The position numbers and the translations under genes were made by a program. A model generated the notes under the pieces. That model had not been told where the DNA came from. It saw only the letters and a list, made by a program, of their open reading frames with translations, and searched no databases. From Osmia lignaria lignaria (taxonomy: Eukaryota; Arthropoda; Insecta; Hymenoptera; Megachilidae), in NCBI RefSeq assembly GCF_051020975.1, contig NC_135039.1:9584692-9648691 (forward strand): 64,000 nt of DNA. The letters run 5' to 3'. Positions 55,621 to 64,000 of the stretch are shown one piece after another; position 1 is the stretch's first letter, and each line of letters opens with the position of its first letter.

Positions 55621-56139
55621 CTATCTAAGCCAGTTTCCCAACGTGGGGTCCATGCCCCACAGGGGGCAATTTGATTGTTAACGCTTTGAGCGTTACGCCA
55701 CCCATATATGGGTGACGCTTGAATTTCAATAGGAATCCATCACTCATATTATTAGGAATTCTTTGACTTACTTAATTGGAAATACTTGTATTAGATACTT
55801 GAAATTGTGAATACAAATACAGTATAGACTCGTTATAAGCTAAAAAGATCTCTACGCTATTTGCAAAGAAACCATCCCCACCATTGGGGGGTATACCTCT
55901 CGAGACGCAGCGAAGCTCGCTCGCCGAGTAGCGTAACATGATCTAGGATCAGATATCGGTGAGGCAACACTAATGCAATAACCTAACTTTGTTACTTTTC
56001 ATTTTTTTTTTATAAAACTTTTTCCATGATATTTCTGAGATTTTTCTAATTGCAATGATACCAAACACGATATAATTCGGACCATATTTACTTGAAACAA
56101 CTTATTATGTATCATCATTTCTATTAAAATTAGACAAAA

Positions 56140-56828
56140 GGGTTGACCTTTACCAAAAGGTGGGACGCAAATCCGGATGTGTCATATGTCATTGGAAAGC
56201 CCTTGACGAAGGGAACACAATGGTGTGGGTGGGAGGTCTTAAATATGAGACCTTGACCCGCTAGAGGTCAAAAACTAAGATGATTTCAAATATATATACA
56301 TATTGAGTTTACTCAAAAGCTGGGCGGCAAATCCGAATGGGTCATATGTCATTGGAAAGCCCTTGACGAGAGGAACACAACGGTGTGGGTGGGAAGTCTT
56401 AAATATGAGACCTTGACCCGCTAGAGGTCAAAAACTAAAATGCCCCAAAACATATAAATTCATTAACTTTTTTTTTTTCTTATTTAACGAGGAGAAATCT
56501 TCGAAAAAGACACCCTACCTTAACCTAACCTAACCTAACCCTAACCTAACCTAAATATGGCGGTGACGGCGCTGTATCTGCGGTGGTTTGTACGTTACAC
56601 AGCGCAACATTCGCGTTTTTATCATAATCCAGCGTCAGGAGCGGGTCTATCTGGACGAAAACCTCTCGTACAACAAAATTAACGTAATTTTAGTTTTTAA
56701 CCTCTAGCGGGTCAGGGTCTGATATTTAACACCTCCCACCCACGCCATTGTGTTCCTCTCGTCAAGGGCTTTCCAATGATATATGACCCATCCGGATTTG
56801 CGTCCCACCTTTTGGTAAAGTCCAACCC
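56140..56828. repeat. Foldback element with duplicated left arm and CCTAA loop
   Basis: The left arm exists as two direct copies (56140-56290 and 56310-56440) sharing GTCATATGTCATTGGAAAGC and GACCCGCTAGAGGTCAAAAA. The right arm at 56700-56828 is their inverted partner. The loop has a (CCTAA)n/CCCTAA tract at 56513-56554. Confidence 0.9.
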
Positions 56829-56847
56829 AAGTACATATAGCAGGATA

Positions 56848-57245
56848 AGATGGTCAAAAGTTTCCTTGACCCGATTTTATTTTGCAATGTGCCATTCGAT
56901 AGCTTATCCCAAAAAACCATGGTACACCAAGTTTCAACCCTGTACCTCAACCGGGAGGGTAGTTACAGGGTAAGAAAGAAAAAATAGTTTTTGCCATATT
57001 TCTCCTATTTAACATTATGCAAAAAATCTGCAAAAATTCTGAAATATTCTAGACATGTTTCTTTATGATTGTGAATTTTTTCAGATTTTTCGGTTGCAAA
57101 TCCTAGGCGTGAAAAATCAAAATTGCAAAAAAAAGTTGAAAAATCGAGATTTCGGATAAAAGCTTTCGAGCGACTAGATTTTTACCTTCACAGTAGTTAG
57201 ATATTAGTATGACTATTATCTCCAATTTTTTTTTCAGATTTTTAG
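56848..57245 (+). repeat. Diverged direct repeat of 51685-52080
   Basis: It shares CAAGTTTCAACCCTGTACCT and TTTTTTCAGATTTTT-containing blocks in the same order. Confidence 0.75.
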
Positions 57246-57615
57246 TTGTGGTGCAAATAATATACATTGTTTATTCCTCACGTTTGGTTTAACGAGAGGT
57301 CGGGACAACTTGAGGATTGGTAATGATGTCCAAATAAATTGACCCGTTGCAAATCGTATTCGTAGTTGATTATAATTTTTAATATTATAAACAGTTCGGT
57401 TAGTAACTAGTTTTCGGAGCTTATCCGTTCGACAGAAAATGTTTTCGATGTATGAGTTGTTTCACGAGAGTAGTCTGAACTACAATGTCTAATTAGGGAA
57501 CTTGCTTCAGGTTTTTATATTCTGGGCAAGGAGTACAATTTTCGGATGAGCCATGCCTATTGGCCTGATTTTTGTGGAGGTGGAAAATATTCCTTCTTCG
57601 TTGTCAAGGGTGCCT

Positions 57616-57663
57616 TAGTGACGTACGCGGTGGGTCCGCGTGTACTCGCTGACCGTAGCGAGC
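57616..57663. repeat. Two adjacent small hairpins followed by AATAAA
   Basis: GTACGCGG-tgggt-CCGCGTGTAC and CTCGCT-gaccgt-AGCGAG directly precede CAATAAAAC. They lie inside the hAT element; meaning unknown. Confidence 0.5.
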
Positions 57664-58421
57664 AATAAAACTAAGCAATACCTTGACATGAATAGAAAAC
57701 TGCAAACAAAGGCTCTACTGCTAAGGTTAAGGGTTCTGGCAACCAGATGTGACTAATAAACCAAATTACTAGATAGGATGTAACGATTCCTTGGGTTTTA
57801 TTGCTGCTACAGGTAAAAATCTATTGATTTGAAAAAATGTATGCTGGTTGAAAGCAAACTTGAATTAAGGTCTAATCCTATCGTAGAATATTTTATTCTA
57901 CTATCTGACAAAAATTAAGTTAATAACTCGTCGAAACTCGGGTTTACGAAAATGAACTTCATAATGGGTATTGTTGGTGCGACCCGACATACATACTTAA
58001 TGGAATTTTCAATGGTTTTAGTGTGGCCGTCAAAGGGTGGCAATTCGATAATGGACTCGTCTAGAGTTTAAGTCAACCGTATGGCAATTCTCAGTCGCTA
58101 CTTTGCAGCAAGTATCAAGCGCAAGGATCTCACTAAATGTAAGTAATAAATAATTACTAATAATTAAAGTAATATAGAAAAATCTGTTTTTAAAATTATT
58201 TCGTACTTGAACTTCAATTCTCCATTATATGTTTTGAAAATTTACTTGCTGTGCTTCTTCAACAATTTCCCAGTGATTTCTTCCTAAAACCTATCATTTA
58301 AGTTTTTCAATGAACAATTCAATTTTTGAATATTAAAAATTATGTATATATTACATAGGGGACATAAGAATTTTAGAAAGGCTTATATGGGGCATGGTAC
58401 AACAAAGGTTGAGAAACACTG

Positions 58422-60430
58422 CTCTAAGGTGATAAACCTGGTTCAAAAATTGAAATTTGTTTCAAATAAAATTGAATAACATTTAATTTATAGAAAAATA
58501 ATTAATATTGAAGAAAGAACCCCAATTTTAATTTAATCTTGTACTTCATGCTATTCTCATTTTTTAAATTGTACACTGTTTCTTAAAGAATTATTCTTGC
58601 AATATATGAAAACACATGGCGGAAAATGCGCATTATTGTTCTACTAATAAATTAATTGCAAAAGAGTTTAAATGTTTTTAAATCATTGCAACAGAAACTA
58701 TTTATCTGTTTGCTTCAGATTCATCAACAGTTCTTTAACTATATGTTTTTGACCGCTTTTATAAATAATGCAATTGCGTATAAAATTATTGCATAATGTT
58801 ATCTATTTAACTAACTCAGCTGGCTGATGATGACTTTCATTCATTTCTCTTTATTGAGCACGGAAAATTACAGAGCGTTTTCATTTTTTAATTGCTGCTT
58901 AATTAAAATAATGAATTAGAAATTCTTTATATATTTAAGGTGGCAATCAAAGTGTTAATCTTTGAACAAAGAATTAGTAACCTATTCAGTAGCGTAACTA
59001 CGGGGTCAGAAGAGGCACTTGACTCCCTACAAAGAAATTAAAACCCCCTTTTTTTTATTCTAAATAAATACCCGAAGATTTTTAAAAATTTCAGAAAGTG
59101 TTTTCAGAATTAAAAAAAAAAGAGAAGGTTAGGCTTAATATTTTTACAATAAGGTAGAAAAGATTTTTTTGACCTCCCCCTCATTGTGCAATTATGGTCG
59201 TGTTATTGAACCAGTACTTTCCTTTATGGAAGAAATATTTTCCATAAAATCGGATCGTTATAAGTGTTAACATAATCATCTTTTCAACAAAGTCTTCGCC
59301 TACTGTTTTTGTACAAATTGTGTGTGTATGAAAGAATCGAGAAAGAACTAGAAAGAATGATTGGACGAGGGGAGCAAGAGTGTGAGAGTGAGATAGAGAG
59401 AGAGAAAGGAAGAGCGGGAGATGCGCAAGGAACTGCGTATGAGGAAGTGCGTGTGGGGAGAAGACGTTGTTGGAGTGTGATCACGAACAATGGAGAGCAC
59501 GCACGTGACGACAAAAATTTCACAATTAAATATATTCATTACACATTATAAAGATTAAGGAGTGTTCAATTCATTTCTCCCCGCGATCCAATACAAATTG
59601 AACAAAATTATTTGTACATCATTGGCATACAAAAACTCATGGTTTATATTATAAATATGATTAAAATTGACTCTGTAAATTGAGAAATTTCAATTACTAA
59701 GCACGTGTGCGTTTCGGGACGATATACATAAAGTCAGTTTCAAATGTTTTATGGCGGATGGTTCTTTGTTAATACATTACGTCAAACATGCAAAGTGCAA
59801 GGGCAGATGATGCAACTATTTAGTGACCTCTATTAATTACAGTAATTACTTACGTTAGGCATTGATATACTTTAGTGGAACTGCGTATTGTAAAAAGGGG
59901 TTCTTACCACTAGAACTATCAAATCCTTTAAAATAACGGTGTTAAATTTTTTATTTTAAATTATATAAATTATTCACATGTTTTTGTTGAAATACATCTT
60001 GATTTTTGTCGAGAAAAAGAATAATTTTATATGTTAGTTAATATTTCATGTTTTGTTTATTTATTTTTCTACTTTATTTGAATTTTAAAAGTAAGCGCCG
60101 GAAGTTCTAATGTTAAAAAGCTGAAATTATTAAGCAACAATTAAGTCGCTCATTTATTCAATTAATTAACTACACAAAGTAATATAAGTTGAGCATCAGT
60201 CAAGTGCTTTGGCACCAAAATTTAAAAAAATTTAAGACGTAAATTAAATAATAAAATTGGTTTGTGAAGGATTCAATTGTTATTTGAAGTGTTTCGTATT
60301 TCTACAATTAAAATGTATTACTCAATTATGCAGTTGATTTAATGCACACTATCAAGCACAATAGAACTTCCCTAGTGAAAATGGCACACTAGGAAAATGA
60401 AAGGCCATCTTTATAAATTTTTATTTAGGA
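58422..60430. other. No gene recognised; one hAT-like end and a purine-rich tract
   Basis: A single hAT-type terminus CAGTAGCGTAACTACGGGGT lies at about 58988. A GA-rich, strand-biased tract lies at 59335-59470 (ORFs on both strands are composition artefacts). The rest is AT-rich. Confidence 0.5.
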
Positions 60431-60469
60431 AACGTCTATTTAATATTTATTTTATTATTAATATCTTAT

Positions 60470-60770
60470 GAAATTTTGTATTTTGAAACTTAAATATTTG
60501 GACTTTAAAACTTTGAAATTTGTATTTTCCTATGTTGAAATCTGAATTTTGGAACTTAGCATTCTAAAGCTTACAAATTTAAATTTAAAAATTCTGAAAA
60601 TAAGTATTCTGGATATTAGAAATTTGAATTTCAAAATTTCTTGGCATTCTAGTGCTTACAAACTTAAATTTCAAAATTCTTAAACTTAGTATTCTGGAAA
60701 TTAAAGATCTGAATTTCAAAATTTTGAAATTTGGCATTTTGCAACTCTAAAATTTGAATTTCAATAGCGC
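60470..60770. repeat. Degenerate short-period repeat
   Basis: Motifs such as TTTGAAATTTG, TTCTAAAGCTTACAAA and AATTTGAATTTCAAAATT alternate without strict period, like 28870-29160. Confidence 0.75.
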
Positions 60771-61045
60771 CCTTCAGTATTTTTGTCGCGACTACGACAA
60801 ATTGTAATTTTATTAAAACGATAAAGCACGTCAGCTGGTATATTAATTTTGATAGCTCCTCAAAAAATCTTAAGTCATTTGGTTCAATTTTAAAAAGAGT
60901 ACAGCAGAATCTCTCCAGTTGTCCGTAAGCTAAGAAGCGAAAATGGACAATGTGGGAAGGATAGACACGACATTTCGAGCCTTGCGGCTGCTTTTGATCT
61001 CCGGCGACAAGTCGTAAAAGAGAAGAATAGGATGAGAGCCGTAGC

Positions 61046-61292
61046 CAGTGCCGGTTTTAGCAATATTGGCGCCCTGGGCAAGATTATCGTGGCGCCCATT
61101 CAGGGGCTTAAAAGTTTTAAAAAAAACAGACAAGGTAATAATATGAAACGATGAATCTGTAGTTAGATTGTAAAAATTGTTAAACTACATAGCAGCTTTA
61201 TTAATCTCAACGGATATAAATGAATAAATATTAGGGACACCGGGCTGCGGCACCCCCTACAGATCTAGCGCCCCACTCTAATGGCGGCCCTG
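61046..61292. mobile_element. 247-bp hAT MITE
   Basis: The ends CAGTGCCGGTTTTAG and (inverted) CAGGGCCGCCATTAG are flanked by GCCGTAGC and ACCGTAGT (8 bp, CCGTAG shared). An inverted relative is at 33905-34066. Confidence 0.8.
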
Positions 61293-61484
61293 ACCGTAGT
61301 AGCCCAGAAATTAACAGCAGTTTAACTTTTTTATTTTTATAATTTTCTGAATGCAAATTGTTTTAACATATTTGTACAATTTTTCTGATTAATATGAGAC
61401 CAAACATGTAATAATTTGAACTATATGGACGAAAAAAAAATTCGCATTGAAGATGTTCCCTTGTACATAAAATAAAGTAAATAT

Positions 61485-62122
61485 GGGGAAACTTCTGAAA
61501 GGCCCCATCACCCCAGGACAACCAAACTTCGGATTTATAGTAATTGAGGGACGAGAAATCGAATGAGACCATTTTCAGAACTGGCAAATAAACCGTTCTC
61601 GAGATATACAGGGTATTCTAAAAGTGCGGAAACCCCCTATTATCTTGATAAGAACGCATTTCCACGCAAAATGACTAACCTAACCCTAACCCTAGCCCTA
61701 ACCCTAGCCCTAACCCTAGCCCTAACCCTAGCCTAGGGTTAGGGTTAGGGTTAGGTTAGTCATTTTGCGTGGAAATGCGTTCTTATCAAGATAATAGGGG
61801 GTTTCCGCACCCTAGCTTAGGGTTAGGGTTAGGGTTGGGTTAGTCATTTTGCATGGAAATGCGTTCTTATCAAGATAATAGGGGGTTTCCGCACCCTAGT
61901 CTAGGGTTAGGGTTAGGGTTAGGTTAGGTTAGTCATTTTGCGTGGAAATGCGTTCTTATCAAGATAATAGGGGGTTTCCGCACTTTTAGAATACCCTGTA
62001 TATCTCGAGAACGGTTTATTTGCCAGTTCTGAAAATGGTCTCATTCGATTTCTCGTCCCTCAATTACTATAAATCCGAAGTTTGGTTGTCCTGGGGTGTT
62101 GGAGCCTTTCGGAAGTTTCCCC
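61485..62122. repeat. Foldback with (CCCTAA)n core and triplicated right arm
   Basis: The left arm 61485-61675 pairs with 61970-62122 (GGTTTATTTGCCAGTTCTGA and complement). The core 61675-61759 is CCCTAA/CCTAGCCCTAA-type repeat that flips to TTAGGG. The right side repeats a block of about 100 bp three times (GGAAATGCGTTCTTATCAAG at about 61770, 61856 and 61942), each followed by telomere-like sequence except the last. ORFs at 61363 (reverse) and 62020 are the two arms read as protein. Confidence 0.93.
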
Positions 62123-62730
62123 GAAAATTAATATTAAAAAAATTACAATGCTTTATTATAAACTACTTTCACTGCCAGCAGGGCAACAAACGGACAATTA
62201 GAAGGATTTTACTGTATTCTGTTTTAGAGGCTGTCAGGATACTTATGATCAGGGGTGCACATTAGGTATGTGTCCCACCAGAATAATTGACCCTTCTCTA
62301 CTTAAATGAAACAATAAAATGATAACTTTCAATAGCAATGATTTTTGTAATTAAATAACTGGGAAGATGTACGATTTCGAAAATCATTTTCAACCTGTTC
62401 CTGCTTCAATTTTCAACTATCTGTACTATTGAATATGAAGAAGGTGCATCAATACTGGAAGCACGCTTTCCGTGCCCGAATAGACATGCTGATCGATAAA
62501 TGTACTTCAGTATCGCCGCATCTTCAAGTCTCTGATAAAGCTACTTAGAATTCAAACAATGCAGAACCTGGGAGAAGGTTCCCTTTTTCAAGAGTCATAT
62601 TTTGAACCAAGAAGCTGTAAATTTAATTTGAAATTTTTTCCAGTTCGTTAATAATGTATTGCACATTGGTTGTTTCATTTTTCTAAATTTAAATCTAAAA
62701 ATATTATATAAAAAGGATTGTCTAAATTGA

Positions 62731-63793
62731 GTATCACGTCTTCAAATTGAAATAAAACGCAAGGTATTTGATTTTTGTACGGTTTCATTATTTTAATACA
62801 AAGTCTATTTTATGACATTAATTATGAAAGACAATATCATTCGAGTTATTATACACTCAAATATTTCCTTTAATCACTTTCGACCTTCCACCTTCTAAAC
62901 TCTCCTTTCTTTTCCTCTATACAGTCATAGTCCAAAGTTCACCTTCCGAAATTCTTAACCCTTTAACTGCGGGTACTTTTAGCACAGCCGATTACATTTT
63001 AATTTTAAATTATATTACTGAAGCGATATTCTATTTTAAAAGATTCTTTTTATTGTATTTATTTTATTTTTATCTTAGTGATATATAAGCCACAGCCGCT
63101 ATTTGATATTAGCAAAAATTAACATGTTGTTTATATACCACACCCACCTCTGGCTATAATTTTAGTATGTGGTTTATAAACCACATCTGCAGATGAAGGG
63201 TTATATAGCCCGATTTTCTCGTGCCCGAGTTAGTCTTAGTTTTGTAACCACCCAGGGTTCATAACAAAGTTTCTATTTTCTGTGAAACGTCGATTCTCAA
63301 TTAAATACAATTTAAAAAAGTGATACCTCATTTCCAGTATACAATATCGAGGTATTGAAGTAAATCGGGCATCACAGAGTGTTCTTCTCTGCTGTTTTTC
63401 GCGAGCTCGATACGTCTGATTAAATTTAATGAACGAGTAATTTTTCACGAGGAGGAAATATCAATTGGCTGTCAAGATTCTGTGATTTAACACCATTACA
63501 CATTTTTCTATGGGAATGTTTGAAAAGTAAAATCTACGCCAATATAATTCAAAGATTATTAACGAGCTAAAAAAAATATTACAACCGTTATCAATGAAAT
63601 TAAATTCCAGTTATGTGAAAATATAATGGAAAATTGGGTCAAACACATTGGGTTAGTAAAAAAAAATCGAGGGGCACACTTGAATCATATTGTCTTTCAA
63701 AATTAATATCATAAAGTAGACTTTGTGTTAAAATAAAGAAACCATATAAAAATCAAATATTTTGCGTTTCATTTCAATTTGAAGATGTGACAT
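62731..63793 (+). mobile_element. Mariner-type element remnant with about 110-bp inverted ends
   Basis: The left end ATCACGTCTTCAAATTGAAA (62733) and its imperfect complement near 63770-63793. Similarity continues to GAAAGACAATAT. It encloses a transposase C-terminal fragment; the N-terminal two thirds are gone. Confidence 0.8.
63466..63705 (+). pseudogene. Transposase C-terminal fragment
   Basis: Two frames carry FCDLTPLHIFLWECLKSKIYAN (catalytic third acidic region of mariner-type enzymes, about 63475-63540) and then CENIMENWVKHIG and NRGAHLNHIVF (about 63600-63700). A frame change and stops separate them. It is dead. Confidence 0.7.
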
Positions 63794-63795
63794 TT

Positions 63796-64000
63796 AATTT
63801 GGAACCATTTACCTGGACTACAGTTCCAAACAATATGGAAAGTGTTATGAATAAGTATTGTGGAAGTTAGTAAAAAATAGGGATTACAGCACTGAGATTC
63901 GAACTGCCTTTTTTTAATTGAATGTTTAAGGTCACATGCACCTTTCTGGTTATTAGTGACCACTAGGGATGGGATCAAGTTGTATGTATTCACGAATCCG
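63796..64000. other. No gene recognised
   Basis: The window end; no motif-bearing ORF. Confidence 0.5.

Larger units (their letters stand above)
55631..58421. mobile_element. hAT-like element, 2.8 kb, containing other repeats
   Basis: The left end CAGTTTCCCAACGTGGGG and the right end, read inverted, CAGTGTTTCTCAACCTTT show the typical hAT start, and both contain CCATGCCCC further in. The flanks ATCTAAGC and CTCTAAGG share TCTAAG (8-bp duplication, degraded). No transposase; the interior is occupied by a Tc1-type MITE piece, a foldback and a TTAA-type repeat. Confidence 0.65.

Noticed and set aside
59309..59551. Opposed 60-80 codon ORFs in the GA-rich tract
   Set aside because: Low-complexity Glu/Arg or Ser/Leu composition on both strands follows from the GA bias; no start context or motif.
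61363..61587. Two ORFs with nearly identical 26-residue starts (61363 reverse and 62020 forward)
   Set aside because: They are the two arms of one foldback read as protein; the identity is DNA palindromy, not a gene family.

Overview
The window reads as AT-rich, transposon-saturated insect chromosomal DNA. Short (CCTAA)n runs of the insect telomere type, Ty3/gypsy and Tc1/mariner elements, and an intron-containing uridine phosphorylase gene all fit an insect; Hymenoptera is my best guess but the sequence does not prove it. Only one host gene is clearly recognisable: the 3' part of uridine phosphorylase on the minus strand, with four coding exons at 51422-51261, 48340-48155, 44830-44498 and 44121-43939. 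Its 5' exon(s) lie beyond the window or were not found. A possible first exon of another minus-strand gene (27921-27940 plus 5' UTR) and a TATA/initiator promoter with a 48-residue ORF (38169-38570) are tentative.

Region 1-9.4 kb is the 3' part of a Ty3/gypsy retroelement. It holds a pol region with three frameshifts (protease, reverse transcriptase, RNase H, integrase). Between RNase H and integrase is an unusually long spacer with an AT-hook and a stretch that resembles a macro (ADP-ribose-binding) domain. Next comes an intact 575-residue third ORF with an RRM, an F-box and leucine-rich repeats, where an env gene would normally sit. A polypurine tract follows, then a long LTR-like region with five copies of a hairpin motif (one with a compensatory base change) and a heat-shock-element-like array. 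This element is the strongest candidate for an undescribed system.

Region 9.4-25.3 kb is a graveyard of DNA transposons: three broken IS630/Tc1/mariner-type transposases, a gypsy gag remnant, a solo LTR with target duplication, two TA-flanked inverted-repeat elements and a TTAA-flanked element keeping a transposase-like C-terminus. It ends in one apparently intact Tc1-like transposon (23724-25306) with a full DD34E transposase and Sleeping-Beauty-like IR/DR ends.

Region 25-43 kb is dominated by foldback (long inverted repeat) elements, some nested with readable target-site duplications and some carrying tRNA-like Pol III modules in both arms. Region 43.9-51.4 kb is the uridine phosphorylase gene; its introns hold a 1.4-kb near-perfect palindrome with a 9-bp duplication, a hAT element and several hairpin MITEs, one ending about 20 bp from a splice donor. 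Region 51.5-64 kb has more foldback elements, hAT elements with 8-bp duplications, the poly(A)-tailed end of a GC-rich non-LTR-like element lying in TTAGG repeats, and a mariner-type remnant. A recurring theme is that nine foldback copies from about seven families carry CCTAA/CCCTAA telomere-like runs in or next to their loops.
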